A stretch of 64,000 nt of DNA, taken from positions 4,410 through 68,409 of the forward strand of contig DAOTWA010000031.1 of the NCBI GenBank assembly GCA_034435955.1. The letters run 5' to 3'. Shown here piece after piece: positions 46,639-55,688 of this stretch (within the stretch, counting starts at the first letter, position 1; every line of letters begins with the position of its first letter). Source of the DNA: DAOTWA01 sp034435955 (GTDB taxonomy: Bacteria; Chloroflexota; Anaerolineae; Anaerolineales; Anaerolineaceae). The position numbers were made by a program, and so were the translations under genes. The notes beneath the pieces are model-generated. The model did no database searches. It was not told the origin of the DNA and worked only from the letters and a program-made list of their open reading frames with translations.

Positions 46639-47481
46639 TCAAAGCGTGATCATAATGATCGCCAGGACAGCCGCCCCCACGCCGATCATCTGCAGGCTTC
46701 CCAGGGTCTCCCGGGCGATCAGCCAGGCCAGCAAGGCGGTTACCGCCGGGTAAAGGGACCCCAGCACCGCGGCCACGTCCAGGCGTCCGCTTTGCACCGC
46801 CAGCAGGAACAACAGGTTGCCGCCTACATCCAGCGTCCCGGCCAGTGCCAGCAGCCAAACAGGCAATCGGGGAGGGATGACCGGTTGGCGCGTATACAGG
46901 CTGTAGGCGACCATTCCAAGGCAGGCAGCCAGTCGGCCTGCGCTCAGCGGCCAGAAGACCGCGCCCTCGCTCACCCGGCTCAGGGCGATAAAGAATCCAC
47001 CGAACCCAAGCCCGGCCAGCAGCGCCGGGCCAAGGCCGGCAGGCTGCCCGCCGATCCGCTCGGGACGCGCGAGCATCCAGATGCTGACTACCGCCAGACC
47101 GAAACCCGCCAGTTGCAGCTCGCGCGGCAGGCCTTCGGTAACTGCGGCGAACATGACCGGCATGGCCGTCGCCAGCACTGCGGATACCGGCGCGACGACG
47201 CCCATCCGTCCGGCGGCGAAGCCGCGCAGCAGAAATATTAGCCCGATCATCCCAGAGAGGCCCGAGAGCGCGCCCCACATCAGATCGATGGGTGGAGGCA
47301 GCTTTTCCAGGCGGGCCAGGGCGGTGATGACCAGCGCAAGCAGCCCGACACTGTAGATGGCCAGCACGGCGTGGAAAGGTCCGGCCCGTCGCGCGGCCAG
47401 CCCGCCGATAAAGTCCCCCGAACCCCAGGCGACGGCGGCCGAAAGGGCGAGAATGACCGTCAACAATGGAGAAATCATCAT
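46639..47481 (-). CDS. EamA/DMT-family transporter
   Basis: 280 residues from the ATG at 47481; a TTG at 47505 would add eight polar residues before the first helix. Ten hydrophobic segments form two five-helix repeats. AAVAWGSGDFIGGLAARRAG at the start and VLGSLYPAVTALLAWLIARETLG near the end are EamA signatures. It is an inner-membrane exporter of an unknown metabolite. It has its own strong promoter and is divergent from the TauE/SafE gene. Confidence 0.85.
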   Translation of the reverse strand: MMISPLLTVILALSAAVAWGSGDFIGGLAARRAGPFHAVLAIYSVGLLALVITALARLEKLPPPIDLMWGALSGLSGMIGLIFLLRGFAAGRMGVVAPVSAVLATAMPVMFAAVTEGLPRELQLAGFGLAVVSIWMLARPERIGGQPAGLGPALLAGLGFGGFFIALSRVSEGAVFWPLSAGRLAACLGMVAYSLYTRQPVIPPRLPVWLLALAGTLDVGGNLLFLLAVQSGRLDVAAVLGSLYPAVTALLAWLIARETLGSLQMIGVGAAVLAIIMITL

Positions 47482-47514
47482 CGAAAACCCATTGGTAACC
47501 GGCAATATCCACCG

Positions 47515-47542
47515 ATCATACTGAAAAGAGAATAAAAGTCAA
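47515..47542 (-). promoter_or_regulatory. promoter of the DMT transporter gene
   Basis: On the minus strand TTGACT (47537-47542) and TATGAT (47515-47520) with a 16-base spacer. It shares the TTGACTTTTAT core with the proBA promoter. Confidence 0.6.
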
Positions 47543-47716
47543 GGAAATTGAACCATAAGGCCAGTTAGCGCCCCAAATCATGGCCTCAGTGTTTCTCCTG
47601 ACCTTATTACGCCGGCCGGCCCTGAGGATAGAGGTAAAATAGGCCATGACCCGCGCCTTATGGTGAAAGCCCTATGTGGCTGACAAAACACCCCAAATAA
47701 CCGGTGACCTATCTTC

Positions 47717-48430
47717 ATGGATATCCAAAGCATCGTTTATGTGATTTCGGCCACGGCGGCTGGCGCATTGCTCCAGGGCGTCACCGGTCTGGGGCTGAAC
47801 CTCTTCGCCTCTCCCCTCCTGATCATGATCGAGCCGCGCCTGATCCCCGGCCCGATTATGGCCGGCGCGCTCCTTCTGACCGTTCTGATGGTGCTGCGCG
47901 ACCGCATCCGCATGAATCTGCGCGGCATCGGCTGGATGGGGATGGGCATGCTGCCGGGCACCGCTCTCGGCAGCCTGCTGCTGCCGGTAATCCCGCTGAA
48001 AGAATTATCGCTCCTCCTGGCCGCGCTGGTTCTCGCCGGGGTGATCCTCAGCCTGTCGGGGCTGCGCTTTCCTCCCAAGTGGTGGATCCTATTCGCCGCG
48101 GGCTTTCTCTCGGGCCTGGGCGGGACGCTGGCGTCCATCGGCGCACCGCCAGTGGCCCTGGTGAACCAGGAGATGGAGCCCAGGCAGCTCAGGGCTACTC
48201 TTTCCGGCTATTTCACCCTCTCTGCCATGGCCGCTTTGGCCGCCCTGGCCCCTATCGGCCGCTTCCAGGCCGCCGAGCTGCGGCTTACCGTATGGCTGCT
48301 GCCGGGGGTGGTGCTCGGTTTCCTCATCTCCATCCCGCTGGCCAGATTTCTGAATAAAAACCTTTCCCGTTACGCCGTGCTGGGGCTGTCTGCCATCAGC
48401 GCGTTGGTGCTGATCCTGCGGGTGGTATGA
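47717..48430 (+). CDS. TauE/SafE-family sulfite/organic-anion permease
   Basis: 237 residues with about eight membrane segments. TAAGALLQGVTGLGLNLFASPLL is the first conserved TauE loop. LSGLGGTLASIGAPPVALVNQ is the second, placed symmetrically as usual. The family exports sulfite, sulfoacetate or similar anions; the substrate here is not known. The ribosome site is weak. It is a single gene by spacing. Confidence 0.85.
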   Translation: MDIQSIVYVISATAAGALLQGVTGLGLNLFASPLLIMIEPRLIPGPIMAGALLLTVLMVLRDRIRMNLRGIGWMGMGMLPGTALGSLLLPVIPLKELSLLLAALVLAGVILSLSGLRFPPKWWILFAAGFLSGLGGTLASIGAPPVALVNQEMEPRQLRATLSGYFTLSAMAALAALAPIGRFQAAELRLTVWLLPGVVLGFLISIPLARFLNKNLSRYAVLGLSAISALVLILRVV

Positions 48431-48479
48431 ATGACGGGTGCGGGGGATACGCCGTCTGGGATTTTCCATGCGGCACCCC

Positions 48480-48507
48480 TTTAAATTTGCCGATTCCGTA
48501 GTATAGT
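48480..48507 (+). promoter_or_regulatory. candidate promoter for the Mth938-like gene
   Basis: TTTAAA (48480-48485) and TATAGT (48502-48507) with a 16-base spacer, about 80 bases before the GTG start. Confidence 0.35.
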
Positions 48508-48590
48508 GATTTTAAGCTTCTGCGCATTTCCGGATGGGGCGGGCTTCCAACGGGTAAGTTCCGCGTCCGGCAAGTTCAGGAGGAAATGGC

Positions 48591-48953
48591 GTGAAACCCA
48601 AAATCCAGTCCACTTCCTTCGGCTCGATCACCATTGAGGGCGAAAAATATACCCACGATGTACTCATCCGCCTGGATGGCGAGGTGCGCAAGCGTAAAAA
48701 GAAACTCTCAAAAAAGGTTTACGGCACCTCGCATGTCCTCTCCCTGGCAGAGGCGGAGCATATTTTCGAACCGGGCGCCGAACTGCTCATTATCGGCAGC
48801 GGCCAGACGGGTCAGGTGCGGCTGTCGAGTGAAGCACAGGAGTTCTTCGATGCCAATCATGTGCGCGTCGTGCTGGCCGCAACCCCGAAAGCCATCCGTC
48901 TGTGGAATGAGGCCGGCGGCAGTGCGATCGGCCTCTTCCATGTGACCTGCTGA
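48591..48953 (+). CDS. Mth938-like domain protein (DUF498 fold)
   Basis: 120 residues with a GTG start after AGGAGG. The layout STSFGSITIEGEKYTHDVLI followed by ELLIIGSGQTGQVRLSSE and VRVVLAATPKAIRLWNEA matches Mth938/NDUFAF3-like proteins. The bacterial function is unknown; the eukaryotic relative is a complex I assembly factor. A stress-protein gene follows after 25 bases and is probably co-transcribed. Confidence 0.8.
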   Translation: MKPKIQSTSFGSITIEGEKYTHDVLIRLDGEVRKRKKKLSKKVYGTSHVLSLAEAEHIFEPGAELLIIGSGQTGQVRLSSEAQEFFDANHVRVVLAATPKAIRLWNEAGGSAIGLFHVTC

Positions 48954-48978
48954 CCTCCCCGGCGCCGACGAGACGCCG

Positions 48979-49890
48979 GTGAACGGGAAAATGATGTCCC
49001 CTGCAGACGTCCGGCACCCTGTCCGTATCCTGCTGGCGGTGGACGGCTCAGAACATTCCCAGGCCGCCCTCAGGCTGCTTTGCGACCTGCCCCTTCCCCC
49101 ACAAAGCCAGGTCACCGCGGTGAGCGTGATCGTGCCAAGACATGGACGGGACCGGCCCCTTCTTGAAGCCGCCCTGCAGCAGGCGCGCATCCTGCTGGGC
49201 GAGAAGGGCGTGGCCGTGGAGACATTCCTGGGCAGCGGCCATCCGTCCGAAACGCTCATCGGATTGGCCCGCCAGATGGACAGCGACCTGATCGTGATGG
49301 GCGCGCGCGGCCGACACGCTCCCTGGGAGATTTTGTTGGGGGGTACGGCCCAGCAGGTCATCGAATACGCCGGCGCGCCAGTGCTGATGGCGCGGGTTCC
49401 CTATAACGGGCTGCGGCGCATTCTGGTGGCCATCGACGGCTCTGCCTGCAGCGATCAGATGGTGGAACACCTGGCGCACTTCGCCATTCCCAGCAATGCG
49501 GATGTGCGCGTCATTCATGTTCTCCCCGCTATGATCGAGCTGGTCCCCGCGCCCCTGCCGCTTTACCCCACGGTTGGTCCCGTCCTGCCGGCCAATGAAG
49601 TCCGCGCGCTGAAGGCATTGTACGCTCAGGAAGAAAGAGCCGGGCGCAAGCTGTTAGCCCAGACAGTAGAAAGGTTGAAATCGTGCGGCTTCAGGGCGTC
49701 GGGCATCTTCGTCTGTGGGGATGCCGCCGTCGAGATCATCCGCTGGGTAAGGCAGCTCAAAGTCGACCTGGTGGTAGCCGCCTCGCTCGGCCTCAGCAAC
49801 GTGAAGGAATGGCTGTTGGGCAGTGTAACCCGTAAGCTGGTCTATCATGCCGGGTGCTCGATCCTTGTCATTAAGGCTCCGTCCACCTGA
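48979..49890 (+). CDS. tandem universal stress protein (two Usp domains)
   Basis: 303 residues with a GTG start; ATGs at 48991 and 48994 are equally plausible and no ribosome site decides between them. Domain 1 (about 14-145) has VRILLAVDGSEHSQAALRLL and the ATP motif GARGRHAPWEILLGGT. Domain 2 (about 150-300) has RRILVAIDGSACSDQ, but its end reads ASLGLSNVKEWLLGSVTRKL, with A instead of the first G of the signature, so ATP binding by domain 2 is less certain. It follows the Mth938-like gene and converges with the GH4 gene. Confidence 0.88.
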   Translation: MNGKMMSPADVRHPVRILLAVDGSEHSQAALRLLCDLPLPPQSQVTAVSVIVPRHGRDRPLLEAALQQARILLGEKGVAVETFLGSGHPSETLIGLARQMDSDLIVMGARGRHAPWEILLGGTAQQVIEYAGAPVLMARVPYNGLRRILVAIDGSACSDQMVEHLAHFAIPSNADVRVIHVLPAMIELVPAPLPLYPTVGPVLPANEVRALKALYAQEERAGRKLLAQTVERLKSCGFRASGIFVCGDAAVEIIRWVRQLKVDLVVAASLGLSNVKEWLLGSVTRKLVYHAGCSILVIKAPST

Positions 49891-49964
49891 GCAAAATTCC
49901 TTCGCATCATCGGCCCGCCGGCCGAAACGTCGCCACATGAGTGGCTGCAGTGTTGCAGTTTATC

Positions 49965-51257
49965 TCACTGGAAGAATTGAGGCAGATACGCTCGATGGGC
50001 TGCCAACAGCTCATCGGTTATGCGTTCGGCGCGGGCGAAATCGGGAAGCAGCGGATGGACCAGCATGGCCTGCAGCGCCTCCCGCCGCGAACCGCTGACG
50101 GCTGCCTCCACACACAGGCTTTCGGAGGTTTTCACCGCTTCCAACAATGGATATATGGAGGGCGGCAGGGTGCCGCGCGTCAGCGGCGTCACGCCATTGG
50201 CCCCCACCACACAGGGCACTTCGACCTCTGCGTCTTCCGGCAAGCCGGGAATCGAGCCGCCGTTCCGCACGATGAGGACCTGCACGTCGCGCCGGTCAGC
50301 CAGAATAGAGAAGATGAGGCGGAAGGCCGCTTCGGAATAAAGCGCTCCGCCGCGCTGACTCAGCTCGGGGGGCTTGACCTCCAGGCTGGGGTCGCTGTAG
50401 CGAGTCAATAACTCCTTTTCGATTTCAGCCACCACTTCTCCGCGCGTTCTTCCGGCCGCTCGCACCTCATCGATTGCCTGGGGCGTGCTGTAGTAATAAC
50501 GCAAATAATAGGTAGGTATCATCTGAAGAGTCTCAAAGACGCCTGGCGGGAAGGGGAAATGCTGGTGCGCCTCTTCACTGTCAGGTTTGCACAGCATCGC
50601 CAACGCCTCGGCCATGCGGCTGCGCCCGCCAACGGAGACGTCGCGAATCCAGCCCAGGTGGTTGAGACCGACCCAGTCCAGCCACAGCTCGCTTTCGGCC
50701 ACACCCAGCAGATTGGCCAGGGCGATGTGCGAGTTGATCGGCACATTACACAGACCGACCACTTTCTTCAACCGGCTGTATTTGATCAATGCCTCGGTAA
50801 TGACGCCTGAGGGGTTGGTGAAATTCAGATACCAGGCCTGCGGTGCGCGCCGTTCCACTTCTGCAGCGATGCGCAGACTGACCGGGATGGTGCGCAAGGC
50901 GCTCGCCAGGCCGCCCGCGCCGACCGTCTCCTGGCCCAAGACACCATGGCTCAGGGGAATTTTTTCATCCAGGATGCGCGCCGACATCCCCCCCACCCTG
51001 ATTTGCGAGAGCACGAACGCGGCACCCTCCAAAGCAGGTTCCAATCGGTCATGCAGCTCGATGCGCGTCTCCAGGCCGGCGTGTCGGAACATGCGAAGGG
51101 CGAAGTCGCCGAGGATAGCCAGGCGCTGCGGGTGAATATCGTACAGGCTGATCGCTTCCACACGCACCTGATCCTGGTGGGTGATCCATCCTTCCAGGAG
51201 CTCAGGGGTGTACGTGCTGCCCCCGCCGATCACGGCGAACTTATCTATATGGAACAC
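49965..51257 (-). CDS. glycoside hydrolase family 4, 6-phospho-beta-glucosidase-like
   Basis: 430 residues with a GTG start after GAGAGG. The N-terminal KFAVIGGGSTYTPELLEG binds NAD+. QETVGAGGLASALRTIPV, WYLNFTNPSGVITEAL and GLCNVPINSHIAL hold the Cys/His metal ligands of GH4. These enzymes use NAD+ and Mn2+ in a redox-elimination mechanism on 6-phospho-glucosides. No PTS genes are nearby, so a non-phosphorylated substrate is possible. It is the last clearly native gene before the putative island. Confidence 0.9.
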   Translation of the reverse strand: MFHIDKFAVIGGGSTYTPELLEGWITHQDQVRVEAISLYDIHPQRLAILGDFALRMFRHAGLETRIELHDRLEPALEGAAFVLSQIRVGGMSARILDEKIPLSHGVLGQETVGAGGLASALRTIPVSLRIAAEVERRAPQAWYLNFTNPSGVITEALIKYSRLKKVVGLCNVPINSHIALANLLGVAESELWLDWVGLNHLGWIRDVSVGGRSRMAEALAMLCKPDSEEAHQHFPFPPGVFETLQMIPTYYLRYYYSTPQAIDEVRAAGRTRGEVVAEIEKELLTRYSDPSLEVKPPELSQRGGALYSEAAFRLIFSILADRRDVQVLIVRNGGSIPGLPEDAEVEVPCVVGANGVTPLTRGTLPPSIYPLLEAVKTSESLCVEAAVSGSRREALQAMLVHPLLPDFARAERITDELLAAHRAYLPQFFQ

Positions 51258-51364
51258 AGCAACACCTCTCCAGTCCGATGACCACGGCGATTCGTCTAGT
51301 GGACACAGAATGCAATGATCGCGTCTTTAATGATATTCCAAAGGATCGGAAACCGATACATGGA

Positions 51365-51546
51365 TGATCCACCAGGGACGCGAATAACATCCCCCCTGCG
51401 GGGACCCTGAACCCGGCACGAACTTTGGTTGAATCATCTTCAATCCTGGAGAAGGTGATCCACCAGGGACTCGAATAACATCCCCCCTGCGGGGACCCTG
51501 AACCCGGTACAAGCAATGGTTGGATCATCTTTAATCCTGGAGAAGG
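51365..51546. repeat. two 91-bp tandem repeats containing tRNA 3'-end pieces
   Basis: Units at 51365-51455 and 51456-51546 differ at about a dozen positions. Each begins TGATCCACCAGGGAC-CGAA, which is identical or nearly identical to the tRNA-Lys end at 51547. A 20-base insert with a CCCC-TGC-GGGG hairpin follows, then the sequence rejoins the tRNA with CCCTGAACCC. The array leads directly into the tRNA fragment. Confidence 0.9.
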
Positions 51547-51588
51547 TGATCCACCAGGGACTCGAACCCTGAACCCACTGATTAAGAG
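51547..51588 (-). pseudogene. 3' half of tRNA-Lys(CTT), putative attachment site
   Basis: Read on the minus strand it gives the anticodon loop CTCTTAA, the 3' anticodon stem TCAGT, the T-arm CAGGG-TTCGAGT-CCCTG, the acceptor strand GTGGATC and discriminator A followed by CC. The bases before the anticodon loop do not pair with it, and no D-arm follows. It is therefore only a 3' fragment, as left at one end of an element that integrates into a tRNA gene. By geometry the intact gene should lie to the right of this window. Confidence 0.75.
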
Positions 51589-51613
51589 CCGTATAAGGTT
51601 TGTATAAACAGCA

Positions 51614-51680
51614 CATATGGTGGTAAATGCGTCTATATTATCAGCATATGTGGTTCATTTTGTCTATCGAATCCATATGG
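51614..51680. repeat. three spaced CATATG-type direct repeats beside the tRNA fragment
   Basis: CATATGGTGG (51614), CATATGTGGT (51645) and CATATGGTTT (51674) are spaced 31 and 29 bases apart, just inside the island edge. They could be arm-type recombinase sites, but this is speculative. Confidence 0.35.
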
Positions 51681-51811
51681 TTTTAAACCAATTGCACCTG
51701 ATTTACACCGGAGCAGAGGGGGAATCGGCGGGCTTCTGTCCAGGGAGGTGCTATCGATCCGGTTCTGAATAAATTCAAACCTCATATTCATCTCAGAATG
51801 CGTTCAGTAAA

Positions 51812-51843
51812 AAAATCCTCCCCGGAAGTTGAGGGAGGATTTT
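51812..51843. terminator. bidirectional rho-independent terminator
   Basis: AAAATCCTCCC (51812-51822) and GGGAGGATTTT (51833-51843) form a perfect 11-bp stem with a 10-base loop. It stands alone between the tRNA fragment and the insertion element, possibly left from a lost gene. The rest of 51681-51984 shows nothing I can name. Confidence 0.75.
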
Positions 51844-52085
51844 CTTCACAGGTTTTACCACCAAACGGGCTGTTGCTGGATTGGAGGTTCTGATTAGTTA
51901 GGAATATTGAATGATGTGATCGCCTACCCAGTGGCCGCCATGCCGGCAATTCTTAAACCGGCACTTTGGAGCCCTGCGGCGGGCCCGATAATGTCTCATA
52001 TCGTGGTGTAAAAAGGAATTGACAAAGCAGTCATCGTGTGGTTTCTTGAAGGTCGCTCACACCAATTCAAGAAAGGGAACACACG

Positions 52086-53344
52086 ATGACCACACCAACT
52101 ATAGCATTTCAAGAGTACCTGCGCAAGCTGGGACTGGACCAAGACAAGGATTTTCTCCAAGAGAGCATCCGACTGATGAGCCAGATGGTGATGGAACTGG
52201 AAGTACAAGCCCATACAGGAGCAGCAAAACATGAATGCACGGTGGAGCGCAGGGCTCAGCGCAACGGCTACCGAGAGCGGGTATGGGAGACGCGGGTGGG
52301 GGAGATTCCCTTGAGGATCCCCAAATTGCGCACTGGCAGTTACTTTCCGAGCCTGTTGGAACCCCGGCGTCGAGCCGAGCAAGCACTGCTAGCAGTGATC
52401 CAACAGGCCTACGTGGAGGGCGTGAGCACCCGCAAGGTGGATGAGTTGCTGCGGGCCATGGGGCTGGCCGGGATCGACAAATCGACGGTCTCGCGCATCT
52501 GCAAATCGCTCGACGATGTGGTGATTGAGTTTCGTAAACGACCCCTGAAGAGACGTTACCCCTATGTCTGGCTGGATGCCACCTGTCTCAAAGTACGCCA
52601 AAACCATCGGATTGTAAGCCTGGCTCTGGTGATTGCCATCGGGGTGAGTGAGGTGGGAGAACGGGAAGTGCTGGGTTTTGCTCTAGGAGCCAGCGAAACG
52701 GAGGCCTTTTGGTTGGATTTACTGCGTTCACTGGTGCAGCGCGGTCTGCAAGGAGTGCAATTAGTCATCAGTGACGCCCATGAGGGGTTGAAATCCGCCA
52801 TTGCCCAGGTGCTCTCGGGTGCGAGTTGGCAGCGCTGCCGGGTACACTTCACACTTGCACCTGCGGTGCAAGCGCAGGTGTGCGCAATCTGCTCGCGCAT
52901 ATTCCCAGAGGGGATCAGGCCATGGTGGCAGCGGCCTTGAGAACCATCTTTGCCCAGCCTGACCAGGAAGCGGCTGGCAGGCAGCTGCAGGCGGTCTATG
53001 ACGCGATGGCGACCCGCTGGCCGAAAGCCGCTGAATTGCTGCTGGATGCTGAAAATGATATTTTGGCTTACATGACCTTCCCAAAAGAGCACTGGAAGCG
53101 GATCTACTCGAACAATGTGTTAGAACGGCTCAATAAGGAGGTGAAGCACAGAACCAATGTCGTGGGTATTTTCCCGGACGAATCTTCTGTAATTCGTTTA
53201 ATCGGCGCCATCCTGCAAGAACAGTCGGACGAATGGCAAATTCCCAAACGATACTTCAGTCTGGAGTCTATGCGAAAGTTGTTCGAACCGCAGCTCTTGA
53301 TGATGACTGAGGCAATGCCATTTACTCTGGCGCCTGTTCATTGA
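52086..53344 (+). pseudogene. IS256-family (mutator) transposase, disrupted
   Basis: The N-terminal part (52086-52850) covers the catalytic domain with YVWLDATCLKVRQ (first Asp) and LVISDAHEGLKSAI (second Asp), ending at WQRCRVHF. The C-terminal part continues in another frame from 52880 with VRNLLAHIPRGDQAMVAAAL and carries the NNVLERLNKEVKHRTNVVGIFP segment that contains the catalytic Glu. Between them 29 extra bases break the frame. Without them the protein would be a normal IS256 transposase of about 410 residues. It is probably inactive unless the frame is recovered. Confidence 0.85.
52851..52879 (+). repeat. 29-bp insertion with two overlapping palindromes inside the transposase
   Basis: CTTGCACC-TGC-GGTGCAAG (52854-52872) and CACCTGCG-GTGCAAG-CGCAGGTG (52858-52880) share bases, so the two hairpins exclude each other. 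Removing the 29 bases joins the two transposase frames at the conserved VHF-x-RNLLAH junction. Confidence 0.7.
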
Positions 53345-53423
53345 CATCCTTGAACCTTAAAGATTCCACACAATGAATTTACATTATTGACAGAGACGCT
53401 AACTGCACTATTTCTTTCGCCCA

Positions 53424-55688
53424 TTACAAAATGCAAATTGTATTATCATGCCAAGCTATCGTAATCGTGGTTTTCTCTTGATGTAATTCCAAATATTGTA
53501 GAATGCGACCGACAACTACTTGTTCCATCTTTCTCAGGAATTTCCGAACGGACCCCGATTGCTCCGCTAATGAGATCACAATATTGAGACTCGTCGCTTC
53601 GTCAATCAATATCTCAAGACCTTTCGATTTCATTAGCATATTTCTTAACGATTCGATTCTACGAGTGAACAACATATGGTAATCTTCAACAGACAACTTT
53701 CTGAAGGGAACGATCAGGTCGAAATGATTTAGCAATTCCTGTGGGAAGTTTCGTTGAAGTAATTCCTCCTGATCGTCTTCTTTCCCATTTTGCTTAATAT
53801 CGCTGAGTAAAATAAACAGGTAATTTCGAAAATGGAACACCCTCCCCCGCGAATCACGTATCTCCCCGGTTTCAAAAATTGAGGAGACAAAATTAATGAT
53901 GTCGGGATGGGCATTTTCAAGCCCATCCATCAGGATTATCCCTTGCGGATGAGTATCCACGAAATGGATGAACGGGGTCTGACGTTCGTGGCCTACTAAT
54001 CCAGGGGCTGCACCTGTTAGTCTGGAAAGATCATAGCTTTCCTTATAATCACTCATATTAAGTCGTAGAAGTGGCAAGCCTTTTTGCTCATCCATTGCCT
54101 TTGCTACACATTCAGTAAAAAATGATTTCCCGACTCCAGGAGGGCCATAAAAGAGCAAGGTGCCCAAGGTCGTACTTGTTTCGGATTCTCGTAGCCTGAT
54201 TAGGTCAACCCAACGAATAAATACCTCAATTGCTTTATCTTGCCCGACAATCTCTTCTCTTAATCTGGTTTCGATATCTTTCGTGCAAAATAGCCGCTGT
54301 GTATTAAGAGAAATCTGATAATGATTGGTCAGTATAGAGTGAATTTGATCAATCCCAACCAAGGGCGTGTCGCTATCGCGGTCACTAAAAACATTATTAA
54401 CCTCAAGGGAGGATATTTTCACGTACGCCGCTGCATTTTCTAACAAATCAATGGCTTTATCGGGCAATCGACGAGCAGGCATGTGCTTAATCGATAATGA
54501 CACTGCTTCGCGAATTGCTTCGGGTGTTATGTTCACATTTAGCTTATTTTCTATACTCTTTGCCCATTCACTGCATATTTGGATTGCCATTTCAGGGCTT
54601 GGCTCTGAGATATGAAGAGTCTGAAAACGACGTAAAAAAGCTGTATCTTCTTTTATATATCGGTCATATTCATCTAAAGTCGTTGCCCCGATACAGCGGA
54701 AATCACCTCGTGCTAATGCCGGTTTAAGGATGTTAGCAATATCCATAGCCGAGTTTACAGTGGTTCCAGCTCTCATCACTAAGTGAATTTCATCAATAAA
54801 CAATACAATATTGGGGTCTGAAGTGGCATCAGAGATTAATTGTTTTAGCCGCGCTTCCATTTCGCCGCGATAAGAGGTTCCTGAAATCAGGTCTGATACA
54901 TTGATCTGGAAAATATGAAGATTTCTAATTTCCTTAGGGGCTTTCAAACTCACGCACTTCTGTGCCAATCCCTCGACAACGGCTGTTTTCCCAACCCCAG
55001 CCTCCCCGATCAGGATAACATTTCTTTTTGATGTGCGATTTAAGATCCTCGCAATAGCAATGATCTCTTCTTCACGCCCAACAACAGAATTCAATCTTCC
55101 ATTTCGGGCGAGTTCGGTGAGATCCCTGCCAATTGTTTCTAATAATCTGGAGCTCGATTTTCCAGCTCCTCCTAATTCTATGTTCTGCTCATTGGTTTGT
55201 TCATTCTCGCCATCTTTCTCCCAATATCGAACAAGCCTATGAGTGAATATGCCCGCCTGATACATTGGAATCAATTGAGCCAATAAATATTCTACCGACA
55301 CAATACCGCAACTTTTTTCCCAATCAGATCCTTTAGAATATTTGAACAACTTTCGAGTCTCGTCAGAACGGTGGAGGAATCCTGTTACTCTGCCGGGCTC
55401 TTCCCACATTGGAAGCTGCCTGCGGATAGAACGGCTCAATTTGGTTATTTGATCTGTGGTCAATCCGATCATGGCTTTGCAATGATCGATTTCGGATTTC
55501 AAATGAAATAACTGCTCCTGAGTCAGACCAAGATCCTCAGCCTCTCTATAGTAACCTTCATCGAGAATTTGTAGAATGGCAAGAAATACGTGGATAGGAT
55601 AAATGAGCTTGCTCTTTGTGTTGATGGCAATCCGGTTTGCGATCGTCCAGGCAAGGACGGCTGAAGGGGTTAGAACGGGGTCTCCCAA
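53424..55688 (-). CDS. Clp/Hsp100-type AAA+ ATPase with two AAA modules, altered second Walker B
   Basis: 754 residues with a TTG start; GGAGG lies five bases upstream and the previous stop is directly adjacent. An N-terminal Clp-N-like helical region (1-150) is followed by AAA-1 with Walker A GEAGVGKT (228-235) and Walker B IVLFIDEIH (294-302). AAA-2 has GPPGVGKS (515-522) and ILMDGLENAHPD, where the catalytic Glu after Asp588 is Gly. The long ClpB middle domain is absent and no ClpP-binding loop is evident. It should be an unfoldase or disaggregase whose second ring binds ATP but may hydrolyse it poorly. It is the last gene of the chaperone operon. AT-rich codon use. Confidence 0.85.
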   Translation of the reverse strand: MGDPVLTPSAVLAWTIANRIAINTKSKLIYPIHVFLAILQILDEGYYREAEDLGLTQEQLFHLKSEIDHCKAMIGLTTDQITKLSRSIRRQLPMWEEPGRVTGFLHRSDETRKLFKYSKGSDWEKSCGIVSVEYLLAQLIPMYQAGIFTHRLVRYWEKDGENEQTNEQNIELGGAGKSSSRLLETIGRDLTELARNGRLNSVVGREEEIIAIARILNRTSKRNVILIGEAGVGKTAVVEGLAQKCVSLKAPKEIRNLHIFQINVSDLISGTSYRGEMEARLKQLISDATSDPNIVLFIDEIHLVMRAGTTVNSAMDIANILKPALARGDFRCIGATTLDEYDRYIKEDTAFLRRFQTLHISEPSPEMAIQICSEWAKSIENKLNVNITPEAIREAVSLSIKHMPARRLPDKAIDLLENAAAYVKISSLEVNNVFSDRDSDTPLVGIDQIHSILTNHYQISLNTQRLFCTKDIETRLREEIVGQDKAIEVFIRWVDLIRLRESETSTTLGTLLFYGPPGVGKSFFTECVAKAMDEQKGLPLLRLNMSDYKESYDLSRLTGAAPGLVGHERQTPFIHFVDTHPQGIILMDGLENAHPDIINFVSSIFETGEIRDSRGRVFHFRNYLFILLSDIKQNGKEDDQEELLQRNFPQELLNHFDLIVPFRKLSVEDYHMLFTRRIESLRNMLMKSKGLEILIDEATSLNIVISLAEQSGSVRKFLRKMEQVVVGRILQYLELHQEKTTITIAWHDNTICIL

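Larger units (their letters stand above)
51985..53400 (+). mobile_element. IS256-family insertion element, degenerate
   Basis: Limits are approximate. The element contains a mutator-type transposase gene flanked by short AT-rich ends, but I could not match a clean terminal inverted repeat or target duplication by eye. It sits between the tRNA fragment and the chaperone operon. Confidence 0.5.

Noticed and set aside
51241..51528. 95-codon minus-strand ORF across the 91-bp repeats
   Set aside because: It is an artefact of the repeat period; the sequence is explained by tRNA-derived repeats.
51365..51588. CRISPR array
   Set aside because: Only two and a half units with no variable spacers, and no cas genes; the shared sequence is a tRNA end.
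51547..51640. complete tRNA-Lys gene
   Set aside because: The 5' half (acceptor strand, D-arm and 5' anticodon stem) is missing; flanking bases do not pair.
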